Part shown: piece after piece, positions 22,618-35,061 of the stretch
Position numbering within the stretch: position 1 is the stretch's first letter
How the letters are laid out: the number at the start of each line of letters is the position of its first letter
Source: Eucalyptus grandis
Lineage: Eukaryota > Streptophyta > Magnoliopsida > Myrtales > Myrtaceae
NCBI RefSeq assembly: GCF_016545825.1
Contig: NC_052612.1
Span: 49,893,738-49,957,737 of the forward strand
DNA: 64,000 nucleotides
Reading direction: 5' to 3'
Made by a program: the position numbers and the translations under genes
The notes under the pieces: generated by a model
Told to the model about the DNA's origin: nothing
What the model saw: only the letters and a program-made list of their open reading frames with translations
Database searches by the model: none

Positions 22618-25600
22618 TTGAGTTAAAACTCTTAGTGGACTTAGGCCAATTTTTCTTTTCTTTTTGAAAAATGTTTTTGTTTGGCAGCGAGGATCCTGTG
22701 TACGTCCCTAACGTTTAAGGTGTTAAATGTTTTTGCAGATTTGGAGGTATAAGGCGAAGTGATTGCTAACCCTTGCCTTGCAGGATGGAATTAGGGATGT
22801 ATGGTTTATTTCATTTTTTTTGAAGTGTTGTTTGATTTAAATTGATGTGCATGCTTTGCATAAATCACTACACTTTGCACACACAACCTGCTGCCGGACC
22901 TGGGCCGCACAGGATCATTTAGGATGGTGTTGAGATGGATACCACTCCGACCGCATGCTTGCGGTACGAGTCGCCCATCTCAATCCCGAAGTTTCTTTCA
23001 TGGTGTCAAGAGTACCCACCTCGGTCCGCATGCTCGCGACCCGGGTCGGCTCTTTGACCAAGCCGGAGTCATGAGGACCCGACATAGTCCACAAGCCCGT
23101 GGCTAGTCCGATCATCCTTGTGGCTCCACTTTGATAAGCCTTATAGAGTAGAAATCGAGCCACTTATCATGCGCATGTCTATGTGATTGCCATTGATTTT
23201 CCTTGGTGAAGTAAGTCTTCTATCCCTATACTATGCAATTTACTTTTGGTCCGTCCATGACAATCTAGGTTAGTCGTTTGATGTAATTCATTTGTCAATT
23301 GAAAATGAAATGAGAAATGCTAGCAGCCAAAAAAACTTTTGAGAATTTGATTTCAATTCATGTTTAGGAAATTTGGTCTTGTTAGGGTGTCTATCTTTAT
23401 TTTCCTAGTCCATTTTTAGGAAATGCCCTTATTGTAAGAACTTTTCATGAATAATGAAAAAAATGGAAAAATCGATTAGATCATTGTCATGGATTGACTT
23501 TCTAATTACACTTCATGCTTACATGTTCCCGTTTATTTGAATTAGGTGAATATGGAACGATCCCACTCACCCATCTGTTCATGATTGAGAGCTAAAATGA
23601 CAAATAAAAGAAGAGCTTATCTCGTCAAGCAAAAGTGCTGCGATTTATCTTTAGTGAGAAATTGCAACTCCAAAAGAGAGCCAAGAAGACCTTTTGAATT
23701 TTCTCATTATCCTGAGGTAGTCGAATTTGATGCCATCATGAAGAGGGTAGCGACACATCTAGAGGGAAGAATATCTGACTTGAAGAGTTCATATCACAAG
23801 ATCAAGGAGGGTGAAGAATTCAAGTACACATGATTCATGGTCCTAAGTAGTTTGATTTCCTCATTTAATTAGGGGCATGCACCTTCCCTTGCATGGGAAT
23901 TCTTATTGCTTTTTAAGGATTGATTTCAATTTCTTCCGTGCTTGAGCATCACATTCCAATAAATGTAATTCGATTGATGAATATCAATGAAATTACAAGT
24001 TTTGTTTTGAGGACATGACGGGGTACGCCAAACTAGTCCAATGACGATATCCAACAATAAAAAGAAAATATCATCCAAGGAGAATTCTGAGGACTGGGCT
24101 TCTTCATGCTTCCTCATCCAAAAAAGAATTTTAAGAAGATCATTTTTCAAGCCATTTCCAAAAAGCATGCATTAGGTTACCCTTGTTTGTTTTTCTAACT
24201 CATTTACTTCATGTCTCAGAGCATAACAGAGAGGCGTTTGAAAATAATTCGTCAATTTCCAATGATAGTGGGCCCATTGATTTGGGAACATACATCCGAG
24301 AGGAAAAATAGACGTGAGGGCAAATGATCATTTCCTAACTGATCTTGATGACATCTCCCAAGAGTGAAGAAAATCATCTTGATTCCAAAGTGTGATATGT
24401 GGCACATCTCATAACAATTTGTGTGAGATGTCATTCTCGGAGGCCAAATGAAGTTTCTCATTTCCATGAGAAAATAATGGAACAAATCAAAAGAGGATAA
24501 TCTGTCTTGGATGAAATGGATACATTGTGTTCATGAATATAATTAATTCTGGAATTGACACTATTCTTTTCCTTGCAGATGACGAATTAGGGGGAACTAC
24601 ATATTCTAGTAGTGACATAATTGAGACAGAATCTCGATCCGAGCCAAAATGGTTGTGCAATTTGAATTTATTTTAATGTTGCATAGTATCCTATTCATGC
24701 ACGTTGTTTTGTGCAGGGGAAAAGCAAGATTTCATCAAATCAAAGATCGGATTTTCATCATCGATTGATCAATTTGTATGTTTATTCCTTTCGATAGAGG
24801 CAATCTAGGGACATCCATTGCCGAGGCAATCCCTTCATGGGACAATTCCTTGAATGAATGCTTGAAATCATGTTTGAGTGTAGTAAATTGTTTGTTTTGA
24901 GGTCACAAACGCTTTTTATGCTTAAAGTTGCTAAACTCTTTTGAAAAGAAAATTTTCATGTTGATTTAGCTCACCAATTTCATGTGGAGATTTGTCAAGA
25001 TAGACAATTTAATGGAGTGACATCAATGCTTAAGAATGCTGAATGAGACGTGTCAGTATAATGAAAGGCAAGTCTTATCCTATACACAGTCCCCTACTTA
25101 TACATTTGTGAGATGAGTGTAGGAAGTTCCATATCTACAAGGTAAATAGTTCTCTCGCAAAAGGTACGATGACTGAAATGATGAGGGGCAGTTCATTTCT
25201 TCATCCCAAACACAACAGGTGATCCATTGCTTAACCACTTTGAGCCTTATACACTTGTGAAGATTTTTTTCAAATTACCCCTGTCAAGAATCACCCCACA
25301 TCGGGGCAACTAAGAGATCAAATGGCATCATGAGGTGAGAAAATGAATTGAAATTTTCTTGCTCTCACTTGCATCAATCTTCAAGTCATGCTATTACATT
25401 GAATTCATGTGTTAATTTAAGTGCCTTAGGATGATGAAGAGCATTTCTTTCTTTATCCCATACACTTATATCATTTGCATAGCCCATTTGAGCCTGCAAT
25501 TTTATTTCTTTAAACCCAGTTGGTGATCATCCCCACACCGGGGCAAGGCAAAAGCTAGATGAGGACCTTTGAAAGTTCAAGTGCCATTCAAAGTGTAATT

Positions 25601-26813
25601 GCTTGACACTTGCATTGTGCGCAAGAATTGAATTCAAAATAGAACTAAGGGGCATGAAAAAGCAGTGTGCCTAGTAAAAGCAAGGCCAATGCCCATGAAA
25701 AAGTGAAGAAAAAATGAACAAGAACTAGGGGCATGAAAAAGCGGTGTGCCTAGTAAAAGTAAGGCCAATGCCCATAAATGAAAAAAAAAGAGTCAAGATA
25801 GATGACTGTCAATTGCTAGAATTAAATCCCAATGGAGTAATACTCAAAGAGCTCAAATGTTGAGTTTTTACAATCAATGGGGCATTTCATGAAGACAATC
25901 CCTGATGGTGAACAAGAAAACTGGTGGCAATGCCAAGATGATCACCAACTTTCACCCTTTACACACATTTTGAGCATGATGATCCTTTCATTTCTCAACC
26001 CATGAACCTAACCTATGTTACGCCCTTACAAAGTCTCTTCAGATTAGGGCACTTGAATTAACATAGGAGTTCACATGTTTTATGCATCGCTCGAAAAAGT
26101 GCGAGCAAGATTATTTCTTTCTCATTTTGCAGGGTTCTTGACTTGTAAACCCGGGAGATGATTAAAGAGTCGTTCTTTCAATAGCCTTGACTCAAAGAGT
26201 CCCTTTGTTAAGCCGTTGACCGAGCCCTCATTATGGTCCCTATTAAAGACCTCTCAGATTGGTAAGGTTGTACCGCTTGCAGAAAACTCGGACCCTTGTT
26301 GGTATGATGATAGTGAGATGGAGCGATTCTCATAAAATAGCCTCTAAATGAGAGTGAGTGAAAGTCCTTTCTAATTGAAGGTCCCTCATTTGGTATTCTT
26401 AAGAAATTCATGTCATGAGTGAAGATTGTCTTGAATGATAATTCTCTCCAATGGAAATTTGGGTGATGCAATGGTTATTATACATGAACCCCGATTGAGT
26501 TGATGAAAACCTCACTGAATTTTGAAATGTGCATTCTAGAGTAGCTTAGATTGTCTATCTCTTTGATGAATGCATATCAATTTTTGCTCTAAGTCATGTC
26601 TGACAGGTAATTCAAGTTCCTTTCAGAAATGTTTCATGATATTAGAAGATGAGAAACCTCCATCGAGGTGAAAGACCTCCACAAGATATCTAAATATCCC
26701 CAAGAATCAGAGATATCATCAGGTAAGTATATCTCTACCATACTCTAAAATACTTGTCATTGTGCAGGTATTCTCTCTCAAGTACATCGACACTTGACTT
26801 GGTCAAGTTGTCC

Positions 26814-27075
26814 TTTATATTGACCTGGCGTGCCAGTAGCCTGCAGTCATTTTCATTGACTCGGCGTGCTTTTGTAGCCCGATGTCTCTTTCTTGACCCG
26901 GGCGTGCTTTCGTAGCCCGTGAGTCCCTCTTTATCGACCCGGCGTGCTTCAAGAGTCCGGTGTCCTTTATATTGACTGGGCGTGCTTTCGTAGCCTGCAG
27001 TCCCTCTTTATCGACTCGGCGTGCTTTTGTAGCCCGATGTCCCTTTATATTGACCTGGCGTGCTGTCATAGCCTA
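26814..27075. repeat. Tandem repeat array A (about 33 bp unit)
   Basis: About eight variant copies are built around CGGCGTGCTTT-GTAGCCCG followed by GTCCCTTT. Copies differ by point changes. The array lies inside the non-autonomous LTR element, just upstream of array B. Confidence 0.75.
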
Positions 27076-27139
27076 GAGTCCCTTTTGAAAACACCGACAC
27101 TCGACTGAGTTGTCCCCCAAATATTTTCCTCCAGATTCA

Positions 27140-27740
27140 ATCTGATTAAGGCGACCAAGAACGGTTCGGGTCCCGGTCGCTGACCTCTATTTGCAAGGTC
27201 GGGCGACCGAAGAATGGTTCGGGTCCTAGCCAAGCAAAACCTCGCCTAGGTGACCGTAAAATAGAACGGGTCCTAGACAAAACCTATTTCCCTATTCAGC
27301 GACCGTAGAATGGTACGGGTCCCGGGAAGGTAAATCCCCGTTTAGGCGACCGTAGAATGGTACGAGTCCTAGACACAACCAAACACCGTCATACTAGGCG
27401 ACCGTAGAATGGTACGGGTCCTGGGAAAGCGCTTCCTTACAAAAATTTATGCCGTACGGGCGACCGTAGAATGGTACGGGTCCCGGGAAAGCATTTCCTT
27501 ACAAAACATTTCGCTTGGGCGACCGTAGAATGGTACGGGTCCCGGGAAAGCAGTTCCTTATAAAGCATTTCTGCCGTATTGGGCGACCGTAGAATGGTAC
27601 GGGTCCTGAGAAAGCAGCTCATTTCTGCCATACTGGGCGACCGTAGAATGGTACGAGTCCTGGGAAAGCAAAGATCTCCACAAAGTCATGTTACTATTCT
27701 AGGCGACCGTAGAATGGTACGAGTCCTGGACATGTAACAC
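27140..27740. repeat. Tandem repeat array B (26-bp conserved core, variable spacers)
   Basis: About eleven copies of a core close to GCGACCGTAGAATGGTACGG followed by GTCCTGG recur every 43-63 bp, with spacers of different sequence. The first two or three copies are the most diverged and the later ones almost identical, suggesting growth toward the 3' side. Confidence 0.8.
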
Positions 27741-27943
27741 CAACTATCTTGAATCACTCTACCCTCCTCGAAGGTAAGTTATTTCAGGTAGGTTCTTTTA
27801 TCATATGCATTAGTATTTCCATGCATCATATAAATTGCATTAAAAAATGGAATTCATTTTCCGAAAAAATCATCCATTGCATACACATAACCAAAATTTA
27901 GGTCTCAAATTATCTTTGAAGGCAACCTCTTCGAGCTCACCTT

Positions 27944-27955
27944 CAAAGAGGGGCA
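27944..27955 (+). other. Polypurine tract of the LTR element
   Basis: The purine-rich AAAGAGGGG lies just before the 3' LTR, in the place where plus-strand DNA synthesis is primed. Confidence 0.65.
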
Positions 27956-27957
27956 TG

Positions 27958-30900
27958 TGTTGACACCTAAATTTTGGCAATTTAGTTTATTTATTTATTG
28001 CATAGGAAATTAAGGGTTAATTTTATTAATTGCATAACATATAGATTTAGGTTGTATTTATTTTGTTATTTGAGTTTTTGCATTTTAATGGACCGGTGGC
28101 GGATGAGTTCGAATTAGATGGATCAAAGCCCACGAAGCGAGCGAGCAGTTGGCCCAAGCCCGCGTTTTTAAATAATTAAAAATTATCTCGTGGGAATATA
28201 ATATTTTAAAATTTTCCGAGATATGAATCTTTTTTTAGATAGGGCAGATGGTTAAAAAATATTGCGATTTGGCCTTGAAAGATTTGGATTTAGAAAAAAA
28301 TCTCATCTTAATCTTGAATCCTTATCGGTATGGGATGAATTTTATGAAAAATATTGCGATATTGTAATTTATCTTTGCGAGATTTGGATTTCGAGAAAAT
28401 ATTTATCATAATCTTAAATTTTTATCAATAGTGATCGGTTGGTGAAAATATATCGCGGATGTAGATTTGAAGGGGAAATCAAAGGCTTATCTCTTACCCC
28501 TATAAAAGCAACCGTGTACGAGGACATGAGGAGGAGCTTCTTTGGAAAAAATTCAGAAATAAGTGAAGAGAAAGGTCAAGAGAGGTTTTGGCTTTTTGAG
28601 AAAAAGAAAAGAAAAAGGAAAAGTCAGAACGTGAGAGAGAGAAAGAGAGGGGAGAAAGGTGAAAAGGGCAAAAAGGTGATTTGACCCCTACTATTCATCA
28701 TCTTCCTCAAGTCCGCTGCCCCTCCTCTGCAACTTCCATCCGCAGGGCTTCCACAGCCGTGCGTCCGCACCGCCACTGGTTCGCTCGCCTCGCCGACGCC
28801 ACGCCGCTGCGCCGTCCCCGCTCGCCCGTGCCGGCATCCGAGCCCCGACGTCCGTCAGCTGCACGCCGCTCCGTCTGCAACCTCTCGCTGACCTTCACCG
28901 CGAGCCCCGGTGCCTGAAGCTCGAGCCGCCCCGACGCCCTGCAGCGCCTCCACCGGCCGTGCCTGCATCGCTCAGCCGCATTAATCACCGCCGGACCCCC
29001 TCGGCCTCCGTCCCCGCACTTGCTCGGAACCTGATCTGCCGCTCCGGTCCACCAAAGCTCTGCAGACCGGGCTCGAGCCAAATCTGCCCATCACCGCCCG
29101 TCGCTCCACCCGCGGCGACGCGACACCAGCAATCGCCGATCGCCTCCTCGCGACGACCCGAACCTTCCGCCCAGACGCAGCAACGCGCCCCGCCTTCAGC
29201 GGTGATCTGCTCCAGCCCGTCCGTCCGATGCCCCTGCAGCGCCTCCACCCGTGACGCCTCTGTTCCGTCCGACGAAGCTGTTGCTGTGCTGCTCCGAGGT
29301 CCCCGACGACAGAAGGCCCGAACCCAGCTCGACGCTTCCCTGCCGACGCCGCTCCTGCCCTGCTCTGTCACTCGCCCGTGATTGCCCAGCAGCTGCTCCG
29401 CCTCCGATCAGTGACCACCTGTCCTTGGAGACCTACGAGCAAGCTGTGCTCGAGAAGGCAGAAAAAGAAAACAGAAAAAGAGGAAAAAATCAGATTAGGT
29501 AGTTTTTCTTTTATTATTTTTATTATTATTTCTTTAATATGCTGTTTTAGTAGAATTGTTCCTAAATATGTGATTGAGATCCAATATGAAATAGTCCTCA
29601 AGCTAGGGATTGACAGTCCGATTTTCGCGCCCGAAATCCGACTCGCAATCCCTTATAAAATCGACAATCCAATCTCAAGCCCGAGATTTGATTCATGATT
29701 TAAAATTAAAATTGGTCTACCCGATCTCATGCGCGAGATACGGTTCGCCAATTTTTGGATATCAATATTATCTTTTATGTGATTTGTTATTGTCAAGTTG
29801 GTTGAGTCAAATCTTATTTTCATAAAAATAAAAAAATCAAAAAAATCTTAATTAGATTAGGTTTGTTGTCATCTTGCATATTTAGGATTGCAATCTTATT
29901 ATGAATTTTTAAATAAAAAAATCAAAAAAAAAAAAGAAAGTGCATTCATTTAGGTTGTTAGTTTTTGAATTGCATGTTAATTATGTGTTAGCTTTAATTT
30001 CAAAATTAATTAAAAAAACCATAAAAAATCATTGTGCATATTAGATTAGAATTGCATGCTTCATTTTAACTTTAGATCATCTTTTTTAAGATAAATGGCA
30101 TTTTAGATTTAGATAATGTCTTAGTTTAAATTAGATTTAATATGACTTAATCCCTAGTTTAAATTAGATAGAATCTTAATTTAGCTAGATCATTTGAAAT
30201 TTCATAAAATTTGTCTTAGGATAAATTAGTTGCAATTTCTAGAATAGATTGCATTTTTTTTTTTTTAATAAAAAATGTCACATGCATATGTCATGTAGAA
30301 TTAGGGCATTCTTTGCACGTCATTGCATGCTAAGATTGCATATTATAGATTTAGATAATTTCTCCTAAATAGATTGCATGCTTATTAGGAAAATAAAAAT
30401 CATGTGCACGTCATATAGAATTAGTTTCATACAATGCACGTCATTTAGTGATTTTGTTAGGTGCATTTAATTAGAAATTGCCCGTCATTAGAATTAAGTC
30501 GTTAGATTAATTTAGATTGCATATTTAAATGTTGCATTTCTTTAATTTCGAATCTCATAAAAAAAATACAAAAATGTTATTTAGAATAAATCATCTCATG
30601 CTTAGAATAGATTACATGTTTGGTTATGTCATATTGCTTAGGTCATATAGCTAAGTCATTTTGCTATGTCATATCATTTCATGTTAAATTAGTGGCATGC
30701 ATTGCATAAAGCATGATTCTCATTAATTAAGTGAAAACAAAACAAAAATTGCGTGTTAATTAGAAACCATATCTAGGGTTGTTGATGTGGATTTTAATTT
30801 AACATTGCAGATGCTTACGTTGCTTTGAGGTAAGTTCCGCATCATTTATTCATTTCCTTTATTAAGTGTTAAATTGGTGGTTTGCGCACTGCATGGTCAC

Positions 30901-31251
30901 CTCACATGTTAAGATAGTTTAAAATCAATTCAAGCTGCCTGCAGAAAACATTTTTGAAATTAAAAGAATGGTACCGAAAGGGCATTAAAGAACTCTAGTG
31001 TAACCAAGTCCCCTACCCATAATCTCCGGTTCGTAGAAGTGAAGTAAATCTCCCATTACTTTACTTGGGTTTCTAATCGACCCACCAAAAATAGATTAGT
31101 GGCGACTCCTAATTGAAAATTAATTGCATGTTAAAACTTGAACCTAAAGTCGCGAATTGGTATGGGCTTGGGAGAGCCCGAGTTAAGTTTAGGCTTAACA
31201 ATCCATTAGCCAAACCCTAGGTGGTCCACACTCGAAAAACTGGTCGCGACA
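27958..31251 (+). repeat. 3' LTR
   Basis: This is near identical to the 5' LTR, with a TATA box at 28501-28508. It differs mainly by single-base indels and by a short patch at about 28125-28165 that cannot be aligned cleanly with 19475-19505. Confidence 0.88.
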
Positions 31252-31685
31252 ACACCATATCAATTTTTCAATGTGAGACTTCTTTAACACAATTCACACG
31301 TGCATCCTAATAATCTCCCCCTTGCGTGTGAGCTCCAATGTTAGATTTGCTCCCCCATAATTCAATTTTATTTTTGGCCCAACTTCATCCTTATGGGCTC
31401 GCTTTGCTACACCACAACACCCTGCCTGCCTAGAAATTGTAACCATTGACTCTAATACCATTTGTCGGGAGCTTGCAACAGAAGTTCAATGCCTTTCACT
31501 TGGAGAGATCGTCAAAAGGAGCCTAAGTCCAAGCCCTTTAATATATTCAGTTGGACCCACATTTACTCAAATGCTTAAGCCAGTGAGTTATGAGCCAATT
31601 ATAATATATTGATTGTTCAACACCACACCAATTCTTAGATATGGGACTTCTCTAACACAATTCACGCATGCATCCTAACACGTTG

Positions 31686-34548
31686 TTGTTCGCCTCATGG
31701 ACATAGGTTATTATGATTAAACCACGTAAATCTGATGTACAATTTACTTTCTTGTTCTTTCTACTTTATTATTTGATCGCTTATTTTCAACAACACGGAC
31801 TATCATGTTACGACCTACAAAATCATCAATGACCGTTAGACTATCTATGCTAGTGACCATCCTTGGTTCGGGCAAGCAATGTTGTTTATATGGTTTCCTG
31901 GGTCTAAGTTCAATATGAGTTACAACCTAGAACCCTAGGCAATGGCGGGCTTCACCAGTCTAATGAGTAGGTGTGACTAAGAAAATTATGGTATTTTAAT
32001 AATATGTGAGTTGGTTATCACATATGAATGTACTTTGGACCCCACACAAGCATGCTTATTCATAATACCCAATCTTTAATGTGATTTGTGACAAATAGAG
32101 GAAAAACTCATAGAGAAAGTTATTTACCATAATCCAATCAGCCGTTGCATACAGTTAATAAAGAGATTGCCCAAGTCATCATTATATTCGAATGTAGTCA
32201 TAGATCATGTATAATGTATAAGGCAAACTATGCCCATATAATTCGTATGGATGGGTTGTTCAGATTTAGGTCCTTTTTGCTCTAAGCTAAATTCTAAAGG
32301 AGGAGTCCATCAAATGCATACAAGCCCATTAAGAGGGTTAATAGAACAACCTCGTTCCATGCAAAATTGATCTCGATAGTTCGCATTGAGTGCATTGATA
32401 AAGGAAAGTGACTGAATCCATTGACATAGATAAGACGCCGTCCCATATAAATGCTTTAATCTAGAAGACATCATGATTATCCATATTGAAATTGGCTTTA
32501 CCATTTAAGGGAGAGAACTCATATTCTCTTTGTCGCAACCTTCCTAAAGCCGATCAAACCACCTAAGAGTTGGTTAATAGATTATTAAGCATAAATTTAA
32601 TTCGAACTCTCCCAAGCCCATACAAATTCATAACTTAGGTTTAAATTTAACATGCATATGATTTTCAATTACGAGTCGTCACAAATCTATTTTTTGTTGG
32701 GTCAATTAGAACTCCAAGTAACAAGAGAATTAGTTCACTCTTACGAACTAGATATTGTGGGAACGGAGACTTGATCACGCCAAATTTCTTTAACGTCATT
32801 TCGGTACTCATTCTCTTTTATTTCAGAAAAAATATTTTGCAGGCAATTTGCATTGATTTTAATTTACTCCTTAACATGTGAGGTGATCAGGTGAGTATGC
32901 GACTATTATTTAACTTTGATTATCAAAGCGTTAAATAAATTGTGAGTAAAGAGAAGAATTACTTATCTCGAAGCAACAAAGGCATATATAGCATTAGCTA
33001 GATGTGCCATCGCGAAAAATAAAAAGGGCCTAGGATTGTGACACTTGTCCAAAGTGCACAGAGAAGACAATGAGCAACTGCTTGCGGATGTAGAGGCTCA
33101 AGAAAGAATGATGAAGAAATTTTTTTTCAAACCTTTTCCGGATGAGAAAATATTGGCTACACAAAGTGTGCCATCGCAACAAATAAGAAAAGCCATGAGG
33201 TTGCGACATGTGTCCAAAGAGGGACCCCAATGTCTGGGAAAAGATTTCTCTCCCTTGCTCTCTCTCTCTTCACCGCCTCTCTCTCCAAGCACTTATCAGA
33301 CCAACGAACCTCTGCAGCTTAGTGACAAACTTTGCGGCAACGAAGGTAACCTTTCAAGGCGGAGGTGGAGGCAGGGGCCACAAGGTGATTTGTTGGACAA
33401 GGGCTTAGTTGTGGCTTGAAGGGAAAGAGAGGGCACAACTGAGAGGGCGTAGAGATTTGGGGATGGCAGAGTTAGAGGGGTGGCAAGGTGGCTCTTCAGT
33501 TGAACGAGGGCTTGGTAGTTCGTCGGAGGGAGAGAGAGGGGGCAAAGTTCAAAGTGTCGAGCAAATAGAGAAAGTCAAGCAAAGAGAGAGATAAAGTGTG
33601 CAAGATGAGTTAGAGCCGAAGTCGGAGGAGTGGTGTAGTTGTTCATCGATTGGAGGGCTCAATTGGGGGGGGGGTGGGGGAGGGGAGAGTATGTAGGGAG
33701 AGAAGAGAGAGTGTGTGTGAAGGGAGAGAGAGAGAGAGAAGTGCCCACTCAATTAAAAATAGTTTGACATTTGGGCCTCACTTTGAGTAATCATAAGGCT
33801 TTAAAGGGATAAAGATAGGAAAAGACACGTGTAGCAACCTCAGCGTCCTTTTTATTTGTCGCACTAGCACATATTATGCAACCAATATTTTCTCTTCTTG
33901 GACACTCTCTCTTTCGTTTCTCATTGTGGAGAACATGTGTGCTAAAAATTATGAGACTGTATTCAATATGTGTGGCCTTTGTATTTTCGACTGTGAAGCC
34001 CATGCCTTCCTTTTAGGCTCCACCCTAGGGTTTTTCAAAAATATTTTGCTTCCAAATTATAATATTCAACTTAGGCAATTTTATGATTATTTCCTCTAAT
34101 TGAATATTTGTAAAGTAATATTAATTACCTTCAAAGTATCTTATTTAATAATTTGATATTTCAATTATTCCAACTTGTTCTATGATGCAAATTTTGACCA
34201 CATAGATATTCTTTGGGTTGGCCAAAATTACTTATTCAAATGGGTTTGGTCCAATTTATTAAGTGAGTTTAGAACTTTCCATCTAAGTCCATTAATTGGA
34301 TCGCCAAAATTTAAGTGTAAAGAAGTATCTCTCTTTGAAGGTGAGTTCGCAAAAGTTGTATTCAAATACAAAATGATGCCTAAATTTTGACCATGCACAT
34401 GCAATGGATATATATTTATCCGGATTATGAGTCCCATTTTTTGTGCATAATGTGATGCTAATGCAAATGTACGATGCAATATAAGAAAATGTATTTGTAG
34501 TTATTATGAGCTTTTTTTTTCATGGATTTTCCATGTGTACACTTAAAA
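31686..34548. other. CBF-type 3' flank without a CBF gene
   Basis: 31800-32500 matches 12330-12900 and 57420-58000 (3' flanks of CBF-1 and CBF-5). 32528-33000 matches 58135-58590. 33050 onward matches 13740 onward, 60240 onward and the first kilobase of the window. No CBF coding remnant precedes it; the nested TRIM/LTR element lies there instead. It holds no supported gene. Confidence 0.6.
32528..33000 (-). repeat. Diverged LTR remnant, minus strand
   Basis: The reverse complement aligns with the 3' third of the LTR (about 22150-22595), sharing the GCGACA end, the TATGGGCTTGGGAGAG block and the ACATGTGAGGTGA block, at much lower identity than the intact LTRs share. It is therefore an older insertion of a related family. 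Confidence 0.65.
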
Positions 34549-34554
34549 TTATAC

Positions 34555-34601
<47 letters not shown>

Positions 34602-34670
34602 TGTATGTATGTATGTATGTATGTATGTATGTATGTATGTATGTATGTATGTATGTATGTATGTACGTAT
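34555..34670. repeat. (TA)n(GTAT)n microsatellite, empty viral site
   Basis: About ten TA units are followed by about 24 GTAT units. Flanking DNA on both sides is homologous to the flanks of the pararetrovirus, so this is the corresponding site without virus. Confidence 0.9.
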
Positions 34671-35061
34671 TCCATTTAATCAAATAAACTATATATGATA
34701 GTTTATGATTAACGTTCGAACTCAAAAATTATAGATCTGAAATAGTAATATCACATTCGTGATTTATGTACCTATTGAATTCTACACCACCATCTTAAGT
34801 TTTTAAGTAAACGAATCAAATACTATTAAACTTAAGCTTGCATAGCTCTAAGATTTGAATTACTCAAAACTTGACTTAGACTGGACAAGGATTATGTCTT
34901 CGGTTTGGGTAACTGAGCAAAGTGAGCTCAAGTAGCTCATGAGTTTCTTGGCTTGTTTGTGTTGCCCTCATTCGACACTCATTGAATTATGTGAGATAAA
35001 ATATGTTCAATTGTAATTTTAGAATTTTAAACCTTAACAAAGCTAGATTGACACAAAATAT

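Larger units (their letters stand above)
22618..27943 (+). other. Internal region of LTR element, no recognisable protein
   Basis: Only short open frames exist (the longest is near 23585-23833, 82 codons, unrecognised). The region contains scattered GGGGCA-type words, a 79-80-bp direct duplication at 25641-25780, and two tandem arrays near the 3' end. I looked for YxDD, DTG/DSG and CCHC motifs and found none. It is best described as non-coding filler that lets the element be copied in trans. Confidence 0.6.
19305..31251 (+). mobile_element. Large LTR retrotransposon derivative (LARD-like), nested in TRIM
   Basis: Two near-identical LTRs of 3291 and 3294 bp, beginning TGTTGACACC and ending GGTCGCGACA, bound a 5.4-kb internal region. 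Five-base target duplications ACACC lie at 19300-19304 and 31252-31256. A primer binding site follows the first LTR and a purine tract precedes the second. The PBS and LTR-terminal sequences resemble Tat/Ogre-type Ty3/gypsy elements (inference). No gag, protease, RT or integrase is seen internally, so it is non-autonomous. LTR similarity points to a recent insertion. Confidence 0.88.
19140..31680 (-). mobile_element. TRIM (miniature LTR retrotransposon), split by a nested element
   Basis: On the minus strand: a 217-bp LTR (31464-31680, TG...CA), a primer binding site TGGTATTAGAGTC (plus 31449-31461) resembling tRNA-Met use, about 150 bp of internal sequence, a purine tract CGCAAGGGGGAGAT (plus 31313-31326), then the second LTR. 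That LTR is 19140-19304 plus 31257-31312 (221 bp in total), cut by the 12-kb element. Five-base target duplications CGTTG flank the whole at 19135-19139 and 31681-31685. It has no coding capacity, as expected for a TRIM, which depends on other elements for mobility. Confidence 0.85.

Noticed and set aside
22915..23163. Open frames on both strands near 22915-23163 in the LTR element
   Set aside because: The region is repeat-like, frames exist on both strands, and no gag or pol motif is seen.
27140..27740. CRISPR-like pattern of conserved repeats with variable spacers
   Set aside because: It lies inside a plant LTR element with no cas genes; the spacers vary in length and partly resemble each other.
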